Origin: Clostridiales bacterium | GTDB taxonomy: Bacteria; Bacillota; Clostridia; Peptostreptococcales; Anaerovoracaceae | DNA length: 64,000 bases | Reading direction: 5' to 3' | Assembly (NCBI GenBank): GCA_015243575.1 | Contig: CP042469.1 | Location: 3,810,929 to 3,874,928, forward strand | In this document: one piece after another, positions 43,265 through 51,323 of the stretch | Layout of the letters: each line of letters opens with the position of its first letter | Numbering within the stretch: position 1 is the stretch's first letter | The notes under the pieces: model-generated | Seen by the model: only the letters and a program-made list of their open reading frames with translations | What the model was told of the DNA's origin: nothing | Databases searched by the model: none | Position numbers and translations under genes: made by a program

Positions 43265-44674
43265 ATGAAAATAAAAAATAAAATTCTGTTGTCTAGTTCT
43301 TTGATGATGCTGTTATCGCTTATTACCCTTCTTGTGGTTGGTGGATTTGTCATTCGATCCTTTGCAAGTGCTTTCAGCGACGACAGCGTCAATCTCGTGA
43401 ATAAGAATGCCTTTACTGTGGAAGATCAGCTGGCGTCTTTCGATGCAGAGGGAGGGGAATGGGAACCTTTGAAGGAAATGCTGGCCCAGTATCAGTACGA
43501 ACTCTTTGTGATTCGAAATAAAGAGGCGGTATTTCCCATGGATGACCAGATACCAAAGGAGATTACCAGTTTTCTCAGCACGGGCAACTGGATGGAGGAG
43601 CCGAGAACCATTAATGTCGCAGGAATTACCATTGTGGGAATGAGAGAAGGAGAATACACAATCGCTGCAATTCACGGGAAGCGTGTGGGAGTTGCCAATA
43701 TCCACCGAAATATAGAATTAATCTTGAAATCCTTTGTTATTATAGGAATTGCAGCAATCGCCATTATATTGCTCATCAGTCAGGTCTTCACAAATTGGCT
43801 CATCAAGCGGGTAATGCGTCCCGTTAATGCGCTGGCAGCAGGAGCCAATCGGATCGTCCAGGGAAATCTGTCCGAGCCGGTGATATACAAAGGCAAGGAC
43901 GAGCTGGCTGCAGTCATTGCAACCTTCAATCAAATGCAGGCCTATCTGCTCGAGGAACGGAGGAGAAATGCATCCTTCGAAAAGGCGCGCACGGATATGA
44001 TTGCGGGAATATCTCATGACCTGAGAACACCGCTGACTTCGGTAAAGGGATATATCAAAGGATTGCGTGATGGCGTGGCTTCAACTCCGGAAAAGCAGGA
44101 ACAGTATCTATCTATCGCCTATAATAAAGCCAGTGAAATGGATGCTCTTCTGCAGAAGCTCTTCTATTTTTCGAAACTGGAGACCGGGAACCTGCCTTTA
44201 ACGCTAATCCAAGAGGATCTGGGTCAATTCGTTAGAAAGTATGTGACGCAGAATCAGGCTGAGCTTTCTCAGAGAAATACGGCAATCAACGTGAACGGAG
44301 TAGAACTTGGACATTTTGTTTCCATGGATGCAGAACAAATGAACCGGGTGCTGACCAACCTAATCGACAATTCTATCAAATATGCAAGGGCAGAAATGCT
44401 GGATTTAAACCTATCAGTGTGGAGGGAAAAAGACAACGTACATCTGAGCGTTTCTGATAATGGACAGGGGGTGCCGGAAGAACAGCTGGCGAATTTGTTT
44501 GTTCAATTTTGGAGAGGGGATGAATCAAGGGGGAATCGTGACGGAGGAGGCGGCAGCGGCCTGGGTCTCAATATTGTGAAGCATATCGTAGAGGCTCATG
44601 GGGGGACTGTTTCTGCACGGAATGAAAATGGTCTGGTAGTGGATGTGATACTGCCTGCCGGAAAGGAGGGATAG
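43265..44674 (+). CDS. OmpR-partner sensor histidine kinase
   Basis: This membrane histidine kinase has about 469 residues. Helix 1 (about 5-30), a short extracellular domain (30-160), helix 2 (about 160-182) and HAMP (about 183-240) lead to the HisKA box ISHDLRTPLTSVKGYIKGL. The ATPase follows with LTNLIDNSIKYA, DNGQGVPEEQL, FWRGD and GGSGLGLNIVKHIVEAHGG. ATG 43265 is favoured; the frame begins 11 codons earlier without a clear site. It follows the efflux genes by 76 bp and probably senses the pump substrate or envelope damage. Confidence 0.92.
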   Translation: MKIKNKILLSSSLMMLLSLITLLVVGGFVIRSFASAFSDDSVNLVNKNAFTVEDQLASFDAEGGEWEPLKEMLAQYQYELFVIRNKEAVFPMDDQIPKEITSFLSTGNWMEEPRTINVAGITIVGMREGEYTIAAIHGKRVGVANIHRNIELILKSFVIIGIAAIAIILLISQVFTNWLIKRVMRPVNALAAGANRIVQGNLSEPVIYKGKDELAAVIATFNQMQAYLLEERRRNASFEKARTDMIAGISHDLRTPLTSVKGYIKGLRDGVASTPEKQEQYLSIAYNKASEMDALLQKLFYFSKLETGNLPLTLIQEDLGQFVRKYVTQNQAELSQRNTAINVNGVELGHFVSMDAEQMNRVLTNLIDNSIKYARAEMLDLNLSVWREKDNVHLSVSDNGQGVPEEQLANLFVQFWRGDESRGNRDGGGGSGLGLNIVKHIVEAHGGTVSARNENGLVVDVILPAGKEG

Positions 44675-44675
44675 G

Positions 44676-45383
44676 ATGGGAAGAATATTGATCGTCGAGG
44701 ACGATATCGAAATTTCCATGCTGGAGAGAGATTATTTAGAAATTAATGGGTTTGAAGCAGATATCATTTCCGATGGGAGCATCGCGGTACAAACCGCCTT
44801 AAGCGGGGAATATGACCTGATTCTTTTGGATCTGATGCTACCAGGCTGCAATGGCTATGAGATCTGCAGGGAGCTTCGGGACCGAATCGACATCCCGATC
44901 CTTATGGTCACAGCCAGGTCTGAGTCGGTCGATAAAATTCGCGGACTGGGCCTTGGCGCAGATGATTATATTGCAAAGCCCTTTGATCCCGCTGAGCTGG
45001 TTGCTAGAATCAAATCACATCTGAACCGTTATGAAAGACTGAAGGGAGCGCTTAAGGGCGGAACGGCCGCGGTGGATGATGCCATCATCATCGGAGATTT
45101 AAAAATATTACCAAGAAGCTGGAAGGTATATAAGGGTGACGAGGAAATTCGCTTGCCCAATCGTGAGTTTGAGCTCTTAAAGTTTTTAGCAGAGAATGCT
45201 GATCTGGTTTTTTCGAAGGAACAGCTTTTCGAGAAGATCTGGGGCTATGAGTATGTGGGCGACAGCGCTACTGTAACCGTTCATATCAACCGCATTCGAG
45301 AAAAAATTGAAGAGGATCCGTCAAAACCGCATATCATTGAGACTGTGTGGGGCGCGGGCTATCGGCTCAATCGGCAGAACTGA
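44676..45383 (+). CDS. OmpR/PhoB-family response regulator
   Basis: This regulator has 235 residues. The receiver has VEDDIE, the phospho-acceptor Asp in LILLDLMLPG, Thr in MVTARS, and Lys in DDYIAKPFDP. The winged helix (about 135-235) has LPNREFELLKFLAEN and ATVTVHINRIREKIE. It starts one base after the kinase stop. It closes the efflux operon and likely regulates it. The terminator just downstream sits inside a 104-bp repeat. Confidence 0.95.
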   Translation: MGRILIVEDDIEISMLERDYLEINGFEADIISDGSIAVQTALSGEYDLILLDLMLPGCNGYEICRELRDRIDIPILMVTARSESVDKIRGLGLGADDYIAKPFDPAELVARIKSHLNRYERLKGALKGGTAAVDDAIIIGDLKILPRSWKVYKGDEEIRLPNREFELLKFLAENADLVFSKEQLFEKIWGYEYVGDSATVTVHINRIREKIEEDPSKPHIIETVWGAGYRLNRQN

Positions 45384-45389
45384 TGCTTT

Positions 45390-45493
45390 CAGCATAAGAA
45401 CAGCAGCAAAAGGTATGTAATGCCTCTGCTGCTGTTTTACGTTCAGCAATATGATCTTTCCTGAGGTCGGATTTATTTACATTTGGGCCTGTC
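45390..45493. repeat. 104-bp direct repeat, left copy (with cotJC 3' remnant)
   Basis: This is base-for-base identical to 47105-47208. It contains the efflux-operon terminator and, at its right end, the last seven codons (with stop) of the minus-strand cotJC gene (Asp-Arg-Pro-Lys-Cys-Lys-stop), here cut off from the gene. The two copies bound the ATPase gene and its promoter region. Confidence 0.95.
45399..45438 (+). terminator. Terminator of the efflux/two-component operon
   Basis: AACAGCAGC (45399-45407) pairs with GCTGCTGTT (45428-45436), with an inner AGGTAT/ATGCCT pairing and TTTT at the end. The second copy of the same hairpin lies at 47114-47153, between the ATPase gene and cotJC. Confidence 0.85.
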
Positions 45494-45619
45494 GATTCAA
45501 GAACAAGTTGCATTTGAGAGATAAACTTTTAACTATGCGAATATTATTTAAAGTATACTTAGAATAATTATTGTAAATAATGAAAGTATATAATATAATT
45601 ATTTCAAGAGGTGAGGAAA

Positions 45620-47071
45620 ATGGCTATTACGACAAAAGAAGGAATCTTAAAGGTTTTATCTGCATTTAATCCCTGGTGGAAAACGGCAGCAGTACATCCG
45701 AGCTTTACAAAAGAGTACAAGCGATTCGCTTATCACGAAGCAATTAAGCGACTTGACCAGGCCGATATAAGACGGATCGTAGTACTTACCGGTACCAGGC
45801 GTGTGGGAAAAACAACCATTCAATACCAGATCATAGATACTCTTTTAAAGCGTGGAGTTGATCCTCAAAAAATCGTATTTATATCAATGGATCATCCGAT
45901 GCTGAAGCTAAGTGATCTGAATCAAATATTAGAGTGCTACCATGAAAATATCCATGCCAATCAGGACGCCTATTATTTCTTTGACGAAATACAATACGCG
46001 ACAGATTGGGATAAATGGCTGAAAACAATCTATGATATTCAGCCTGAAACGAAGGTTGTAGCAACCGGCTCAGCAAGTCCTGCGTTAATAAAGGGAAGTA
46101 CAGAAAGCGGGGCTGGCCGGTGGAGTGTAATCCAGGTTCCGACTTTATCTTTTTATGAATATTGTTCCTTGATTGGCGTGAACGATGATGTTGAACTAGA
46201 CAAATCCATACGCCCCACCGCTTTGATCAGTTACACGCAACCACAGCGTTCCGAAATAATGATGAAGCTTTCCGGAATGCAAAATCATTTTAACCGATAT
46301 TTGCAGGTTGGCGGTTTTCCTGAACTTGCGCTTTCATCAAACGACTTGCTGGCAGAGCAAGCAATGAGAGAAGATGTTGTTGATAAAGTTCTAAAGCGCG
46401 ATTTGCCGTCGCTTTACAACATCCGCAACTCGACAGAGCTTGAAAGAATTTTCTTATACCTGTGCAATGTATCGTCCAATATTGTATCAATAGAAGCAAT
46501 TGCAAAGGAACTTAACGGAGTATCTCGCCCTACTGTTGAAAATTATATCCGCTTTCTTGAGAGTGCAAATCTCATTTATCTTAGTTATCCAGTAGAGATG
46601 GGAGCTAAAAAGGTTCTTAAGGCTAGTCCTAAGATTTATATTGCCGATGCAGCAATCAGAAATGCTGTGCTAATGGATGGCGATCTCTTAACAGAACCTG
46701 ATGAAATGGGGAAAATGGTGGAAACCGCGGTCTATAAGCATGTTGCTGCGTTCTATTACCAAAAGGCTACAAAGATCGGATATTACCGTGGCGGTAAAAA
46801 GAATAAAGAGATCGATATTGTAGTTGACTATCCTAATATCAAAAACATCCTGATAGAAGTTAAATATAGGGAGCAGGCCCCTATTTCAGAAAATGAAGCT
46901 ATTTGTGAATTAAGTAGTGAAGCGATCGCGGCAATTGTTGTGACAAAAAGATTCGATGATTATGGGATTCATCATGTGCCTGACGGGAGCAAATTATTAC
47001 GGATTCCCGCATTTGCGTTTCTTTATCTTTTGGGTCATGCGGAGAAGAATGGCTATAAAGGCGAGGAATAG
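45620..47071 (+). CDS. AAA-family ATPase with DUF4143 domain
   Basis: This ATPase has about 483 residues. The N-terminal AAA_14-type fold carries Walker A LTGTRRVGKTTIQYQII and Walker B DAYYFFDEIQYATDWD, then a sensor-like VVATGSASPAL. A winged-helix linker (about 290-330, ISRPTVENYIRFLE-like SRPTVENYIRFLESA) and the C-terminal DUF4143 nuclease-like part follow, with YRGGKKNKEIDIVV and ILIEVKYRE (an E-x-K restriction-fold pattern). Such proteins are common accessory genes of unknown role. GAGGTGAGG precedes ATG 45620. It lies between 104-bp direct repeats, with AT-rich flanks unlike its neighbours, so it looks inserted. Confidence 0.88.
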   Translation: MAITTKEGILKVLSAFNPWWKTAAVHPSFTKEYKRFAYHEAIKRLDQADIRRIVVLTGTRRVGKTTIQYQIIDTLLKRGVDPQKIVFISMDHPMLKLSDLNQILECYHENIHANQDAYYFFDEIQYATDWDKWLKTIYDIQPETKVVATGSASPALIKGSTESGAGRWSVIQVPTLSFYEYCSLIGVNDDVELDKSIRPTALISYTQPQRSEIMMKLSGMQNHFNRYLQVGGFPELALSSNDLLAEQAMREDVVDKVLKRDLPSLYNIRNSTELERIFLYLCNVSSNIVSIEAIAKELNGVSRPTVENYIRFLESANLIYLSYPVEMGAKKVLKASPKIYIADAAIRNAVLMDGDLLTEPDEMGKMVETAVYKHVAAFYYQKATKIGYYRGGKKNKEIDIVVDYPNIKNILIEVKYREQAPISENEAICELSSEAIAAIVVTKRFDDYGIHHVPDGSKLLRIPAFAFLYLLGHAEKNGYKGEE

Positions 47072-47104
47072 TCATAAGGGCAAAATAGAAATACCGCAGG
47101 CAAA

Positions 47105-47208
47105 CAGCATAAGAACAGCAGCAAAAGGTATGTAATGCCTCTGCTGCTGTTTTACGTTCAGCAATATGATCTTTCCTGAGGTCGGATTTATTTACATTTG
47201 GGCCTGTC
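47105..47208. repeat. 104-bp direct repeat, right copy
   Basis: Identical to 45390-45493. Here the end of the repeat is part of the intact cotJC gene (its last 21 bases, 47188-47208), so this is the original location and the left copy the duplicate, unless the insertion went the other way. Confidence 0.95.
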
Positions 47209-47796
47209 AAACTCGGGATTGAATGCGTAAAAGTTTTTGGAATTCAGGTTATCCTGAACCACTCTGAGCGCTTCGCCAAACCGTTGGAAATGTACGATTT
47301 CCCGTTCTCTGAGGAACTTGATGGGATCTCTCACATCGGGATCGTCGACGAGGCGGAGGATGTTGTCGTAAGTGGTTCTGGCTTTCTGCTCTGCGGCCAT
47401 ATCTTCAACCAGGTCGGTGATAGCATCACCTTTTGATGCGAAGACCGTTGCGGTAAACGGCATTCCGGATGCAGCAATGGGGTAGATTCCCGCGGTATGA
47501 TCTACAAAGTAGGTATCAAAACCGGAAGCTTTAATTTGCTCCATAGTCATATTTCTGGTCAGTTGATGTACAATTGCGCTTACCATTTCCAGATGAGCCA
47601 GTTCTTCTGTGCCAACATCGTTTAATACACCGATTGCCTGTTTGTAGGGCATGGTATACCTTTGAGAAAGGTAACGCATGGATGCGCCCAGCTCTCCGTC
47701 CGGTCCTCCGTACTGGGTGATAATGATCTTGGCAATGGCTGGATTTGGGCATTTAATCTTTACAGGGTACTGTAACTTTTTTTCGTAAGTCCACAT
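47188..47796 (-). CDS. cotJC: Spore coat manganese catalase CotJC
   Basis: This spore-coat protein of the manganese-catalase family has about 202 residues. Ligand helices are VGTEELAHLEMVSAIVHQL (core EELAHLE), AAEQKARTTYDNIL and REREIVHFQRF. ATG 47796 follows GGAGG, which lies inside the cotJB end two bases upstream. Last gene of cotJABC. In sporulating cells the operon is expressed in the mother cell. The C-terminal seven codons lie inside the 104-bp repeat. Confidence 0.93.
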   Translation of the reverse strand: MWTYEKKLQYPVKIKCPNPAIAKIIITQYGGPDGELGASMRYLSQRYTMPYKQAIGVLNDVGTEELAHLEMVSAIVHQLTRNMTMEQIKASGFDTYFVDHTAGIYPIAASGMPFTATVFASKGDAITDLVEDMAAEQKARTTYDNILRLVDDPDVRDPIKFLREREIVHFQRFGEALRVVQDNLNSKNFYAFNPEFDRPKCK

Positions 47797-47798
47797 AT

Positions 47799-48050
47799 CT
47801 ATGCCTCCAATTCCCAGGGCCATGGCTTATCAATCCAGGTCCATTTGTTTTTAGACATCACCGATTCTGAAGTCATGGGGCCATAGCATTGATTATACTC
47901 GGCAACTGCAGCCTCCAGCAGCTCTCTATGATGGTGATAGTAGTTTAACGCCGCCTGATCCATCGGATGGGTATCAAGATAGAGAACGGTGTCATGGACT
48001 ACAAATTCAAGAATTTGTATCTTTTGAAGCAATTCACGTCTTGCATCCAT
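47799..48050 (-). CDS. cotJB: Spore coat protein CotJB
   Basis: This small helical coat protein has 83 residues. The typical pattern LLQKIQILEFVVHDTVLYLDTHP, here recognised by VVHDTVLYLDTHPMD, is followed by ALNYYHHHRELLEAAVAEYNQCYGP and the C-terminal WIDKPWPWELEA. It starts 2 bp from the cotJA stop. The Shine-Dalgarno GGAGGAGGAGG is part of the glycine codons that end cotJA, a tight coupling. It acts together with CotJA and CotJC in the inner coat. Confidence 0.93.
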   Translation of the reverse strand: MDARRELLQKIQILEFVVHDTVLYLDTHPMDQAALNYYHHHRELLEAAVAEYNQCYGPMTSESVMSKNKWTWIDKPWPWELEA

Positions 48051-48051
48051 A

Positions 48052-48294
48052 TTAGCAACCTCCTCCTCCTAAAAACGGCAGATCAAGTTCCGGGAAAATA
48101 GTTCCGCGATGCCAACCTTCTGCAGGTTCATAGGTGCTGGTCCAGCGCTGCATTGGCACATAGGCCATTGCCAGGGGACACATGTCGACAGCATCACATG
48201 CCGACTGGTTGTCATAGCAATTGTTGATGGGAACTGGCATGCCCACATAAGGCTCATTCGTATTGCGCCTGCCTTGTATTTTTACATTACTCAA
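48052..48294 (-). CDS. cotJA: Spore coat-associated protein CotJA
   Basis: This is a short coat protein of 80 residues. The family core is GMPVPINNCYDNQSACDAVDMCPLAMAYVP, of which AMAYVPMQRW and YEPAEGWHRGTIFPELDLPF are characteristic. The start is TTG 48294, with AGGAG 7 bases upstream; no ATG is available. The end is a run of Gly before Cys, which also encodes the next ribosome binding site. First gene of the operon, indicating a spore-former. Confidence 0.93.
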   Translation of the reverse strand: MSNVKIQGRRNTNEPYVGMPVPINNCYDNQSACDAVDMCPLAMAYVPMQRWTSTYEPAEGWHRGTIFPELDLPFLGGGGC

Positions 48295-48408
48295 GGTAAA
48301 GCTCCTTTCATTATTATATTTGATATCATTTTATGACAGCCCCAAAATTGGGTGCAAAGGTTCCGGTAAAAACATTGAAAAAGAAGGGACGAAGAATGCA
48401 GAAGAAAC

Positions 48409-48434
48409 AAAAGCGCCTGCATTGCTGCAGGCGC
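48409..48434 (-). terminator. Terminator after the patatin gene
   Basis: GCGCCTGCA (48413-48421) and TGCAGGCGC (48426-48434) form a perfect 9-bp stem with a 4-nt loop. On the minus strand TTTTGTTTCTTC follows, a good U-tract for the leftward patatin transcript. It also lies upstream of the cotJ start, separating the two leftward units. Confidence 0.85.
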
Positions 48435-48568
48435 GAAAAAACTTGAGGTGTTTATAAAGTTATTATTTAATTGTATTTTGAAAAGATCTAATGAAGCTAA
48501 AGAGGATTAGCGGTCATTTCTCTATATACTATGTAGGCTGCCTAAAAAGTGTGATATGGCCTCAAAAA

Positions 48569-49570
48569 TTATTTTGAGAAAAAATCCATGGCAGCGAGAT
48601 AGCCCTGATGATATAAAAATTGATAGTTCGTATCTCCCACACTAATATCAAAATCGATTGGGGAGATATCTCCCGTATCAATCTGAATTGACCGATTGAT
48701 ATCCAGAGGATTGTGATCAAAGAGGTTCTGCTGGATTCTGAGCTGAGAAAGGTAAAGGTTCTTGATATAATCCAGCAAATTGCTGATCTCATAATATTCT
48801 GTTTTGCTCAGAAACCTTGCGCCAAGGGTGATATTGCCAAGCTCCTGACCGGGCAGTGCTTGGAACGGATCAGAATCGAATAGATTGATCGGGTAGTTCC
48901 ACATGACGCCTCCATCACAGAAGACGTTGAACTTGTCAGTATCACTCATTGCTCCGCAGCCGGTTTTCACTGCTTCAAAAAATAGTGGTATGGACATGGA
49001 TATCCGGACAGCTTCCGCTACTTCCATGTTTGGTGTTGTCTCATATGAAAAAATGCAGGAGGAGCGATAGGACAGATTGGTTCCGATTACATAAAGATCG
49101 AAGAAAGGCCTCTGATCCTTATGGATTGCCGGATTACGAAAATCTGTAAAGGTGTAGGGCGGGGGTTTTTTATCACAAATAAATTGAGAATTGATCTGAC
49201 TCTGAATCCACTGGTAAAAATACTGGCTTGAAAACCACCCATAATTATTCATCAGCCGGTAAACACTTTCGTAGTCCCCAAACATCTTCTCCAGCTCATT
49301 ATTAATGGGTTCCGGTAGTTTCATCAGGTCGGGAAATGTACTTTTTTCAGGAACCTGCCTGAAATCGAGAGAGTCTGCCATCTTCTTGAGTTCTTCGAAT
49401 GGAAGATTCAGGCTGGTGAGACAGGCGGTTATGGCACCGGCAGAAGTACCTGCCGTTCGCCTTAGATTCAGAAGCAGACCGTTATCCTCCAGATACTGCA
49501 GTACCCCAAGATATGCGATTCCCAGAACGCCTCCCCCTTCAAACACCAGATTCGACGGCTTGTAAAACAT
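48569..49570 (-). CDS. Patatin-like phospholipase
   Basis: This lipid acyl hydrolase of the patatin family has about 333 residues. The glycine-rich oxyanion loop is FEGGGVLGIAYLGVLQ, the nucleophile Ser lies in GTSAGA (about residue 42), and the catalytic Asp in CDGGVMWNYP near residue 210. The Ser-Asp dyad looks complete. ATG 49570 follows GGAGGTGA; the frame continues 28 codons upstream without a site. No signal peptide, so it is cytosolic or membrane-peripheral. It is monocistronic. Confidence 0.88.
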   Translation of the reverse strand: MFYKPSNLVFEGGGVLGIAYLGVLQYLEDNGLLLNLRRTAGTSAGAITACLTSLNLPFEELKKMADSLDFRQVPEKSTFPDLMKLPEPINNELEKMFGDYESVYRLMNNYGWFSSQYFYQWIQSQINSQFICDKKPPPYTFTDFRNPAIHKDQRPFFDLYVIGTNLSYRSSCIFSYETTPNMEVAEAVRISMSIPLFFEAVKTGCGAMSDTDKFNVFCDGGVMWNYPINLFDSDPFQALPGQELGNITLGARFLSKTEYYEISNLLDYIKNLYLSQLRIQQNLFDHNPLDINRSIQIDTGDISPIDFDISVGDTNYQFLYHQGYLAAMDFFSK

Positions 49571-49860
49571 TGCATCACCTCCATGGATTACGGCTTTTGA
49601 TAAACTATTCATCTTAGGAAATGTTGTTCCAATCATTTCCTCGACCATATGCACACCCCATTAAATCAGCGTTTTCATAATATATTAAATTAACTCCTGC
49701 GATATGCGGAATTGACCCAGATGAAAGGATTCAGCTGCAAGAACTCAAAAGGTACAGGACGCAAAAGGAAGCTGTGGCGGCGTGAATTCAACTATGATAC
49801 AATGATGGAAGTGATGTTATCGGCAACTGAAGGATAGAAGCAAGTAAGGGGGAAAACGCC

Positions 49861-50271
49861 ATGAAAAGTATAAAACCTGGAAGAGGACCGTCAATGATGA
49901 GTGCCATCGGATCTGCCGCAGCAGCAATCTTTGGTGTCATATGGACGCTCTCTGCCATATCCATGGGGGCACCAATTTTCTTCGCATTGTTTGGTGTCGT
50001 TTTTGTTCTGATGGGGATCGGTCAGGCAGTCTATAACTATAAAAACGCCACAGGAGAGAACCGATTTTCCGAATATGATATTACCAGCAGTTCCGAAGAG
50101 CCGGATCCGCTGAACGATTACTTTGGGCGCAGCAGGCGGGACGATAGCCATATCTCTCAAAGAAAAGAGACCCCGGCAGATACGGCAGGCAGACGGTTTT
50201 GTCCCTATTGCGGTTCTGAGGCCGAACGGGAACACCTCTACTGCTCAAAATGCGGAAAGAAGCTCTCATAA
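49861..50271 (+). CDS. Small membrane protein with C-terminal zinc ribbon
   Basis: This protein has 136 residues. Two hydrophobic helices lie at about 15-35 (SAIGSAAAAIFGVIWTLSAI) and 40-60 (PIFFALFGVVFVLMGIGQAV). A polar linker leads to a zinc ribbon, FCPYCGSEAEREHLYCSKCGKKLS, with CxxC-x11-CxxC. Such zinc_ribbon_2 ends are common in small Firmicute membrane proteins of unknown function. It stands 75 bp before the encapsulin gene on the same strand and might share its transcript. I would not assign a role. Confidence 0.75.
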   Translation: MKSIKPGRGPSMMSAIGSAAAAIFGVIWTLSAISMGAPIFFALFGVVFVLMGIGQAVYNYKNATGENRFSEYDITSSSEEPDPLNDYFGRSRRDDSHISQRKETPADTAGRRFCPYCGSEAEREHLYCSKCGKKLS

Positions 50272-50296
50272 AATCGATCTATATGTTTAGAATGAG

Positions 50297-50338
50297 CCTC
50301 CTTTAACCATACTACTAAGGAAATAATGGTAAAGGAGG
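50297..50338 (+). promoter_or_regulatory. Hairpin sequestering the encapsulin ribosome binding site
   Basis: CCTCCTTTAACCA (50297-50309) pairs with TGGTAAAGGAGG (50327-50338) over 12 bp with one bulged A. The whole Shine-Dalgarno AAAGGAGG is in the right arm, 7 bases before ATG 50346. The 17-nt loop is A-rich. As folded, ribosome access is blocked, so translation should depend on something that opens it. Confidence 0.8.
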
Positions 50339-50345
50339 AATTTTA

Positions 50346-51323
50346 ATGTCCGAACAAATAAGACAGGGGCAAGCAGGTTTTACTGATGCAAACAAAAAAA
50401 TAGATTTTTTGACGTCAGAGGCAGCATATCAGCTGGCTGATATTACAAAGACGGTTCCACAGCTGGAATCTGTTACCCCAAGGTGGCTGTCCAGAATGCT
50501 GGAATGGAAGCCGCTGGACAATGGCATCTTCCGTCTGAACAAGGTGAAAGAAGGAGATTCGCCGCTGGATATGCTGAACCAGGAGGTAGGATATCAGTTT
50601 ATTCCGGAGGGGTTTGTGGACTATGAGACAAATCCAAGAGAATATGTCCTGAACTCCATCTCTGCTATTGTGAAAATCAGCACCCAGGTATCTGATATCT
50701 ACAGCAAGCCCTATGACCAGAGCGAGGAGCAGCTTCGTCTTTCCGTTGAATGCCTCAGGGAGCGCCAGGAATACGAAATCATCAACAGCAGTGATTACGG
50801 GCTTTTGAAAAATGCCGCAAAATGCCAGAGAATTCAGCCAAGAAACGGTTATCCAACCCCGGATGATTTGGATGAGCTGATCACCAAGGTTTGGAAGGAG
50901 CCCTCCTTTTTCCTGGCCCACCCCAAAGCAATAGCAGCATTCGGAAGAGAATGCACAAGGAGGGGAGTTCCGCCGGCGACTGTATCACTTCATGGTTCAC
51001 CTTTCATCTCTTGGAGAGGCATACCGCTGATTCCCTCCAATAAAATGCTCATAGACGGAAAGCTTGACACAGCCGATAAAACTGGAAAAACCAACATTCT
51101 TTTGATCCGAACAGGAGAAGAGAAACAGGGCGTCATCGGCCTCTATCAGGCGGGACTTCCGGGCGAGCAGTCCAAAGGGTTGTCTGTACGTTTCATGGGC
51201 ATTGATAATCAGGGCATCGGCTCCTACCTGCTGTTGCTTTACAGCTCCGCCTGTATCCTTTCCAAAGATGCCGTAGGCGTCCTTGAAAACGTAGAGATCG
51301 GAAATTACTATGATTATAAGTGA
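50346..51323 (+). CDS. Family 2A encapsulin shell protein (SrpI-like)
   Basis: This HK97-fold nanocompartment shell protein has 325 residues. I recognise the Family 2 N-terminal pattern ADITKTVPQLESVTPRWLSRML followed by W-x-P-L-D-N-G-I-F-R-L-N, the FVDYETNPREY region, the long-helix P-domain core DDLDELITKVWKEPSFFLAHP, and the C-terminal LLYSSACILSKDAVGVLENV. There is no cyclic-nucleotide-binding insert, which argues against Family 2B. The overlapping gene downstream is a cysteine desulfurase, the defining cargo of Family 2A. Family shells of this kind have been shown to hold the desulfurase and store sulfur. An inhibitory hairpin covers its ribosome binding site. Confidence 0.88.
   Translation: MSEQIRQGQAGFTDANKKIDFLTSEAAYQLADITKTVPQLESVTPRWLSRMLEWKPLDNGIFRLNKVKEGDSPLDMLNQEVGYQFIPEGFVDYETNPREYVLNSISAIVKISTQVSDIYSKPYDQSEEQLRLSVECLRERQEYEIINSSDYGLLKNAAKCQRIQPRNGYPTPDDLDELITKVWKEPSFFLAHPKAIAAFGRECTRRGVPPATVSLHGSPFISWRGIPLIPSNKMLIDGKLDTADKTGKTNILLIRTGEEKQGVIGLYQAGLPGEQSKGLSVRFMGIDNQGIGSYLLLLYSSACILSKDAVGVLENVEIGNYYDYK

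Noticed and set aside
45473..45493. A second short cotJC gene at the left repeat
   Set aside because: Only the last seven codons are present; it is a remnant within the duplicated 104 bp.
47114..47153. The second copy of the repeat hairpin as a strong cotJC terminator
   Set aside because: On the minus strand the stem is followed by CTTATG and not by a T-run, so its strength in that direction is doubtful.
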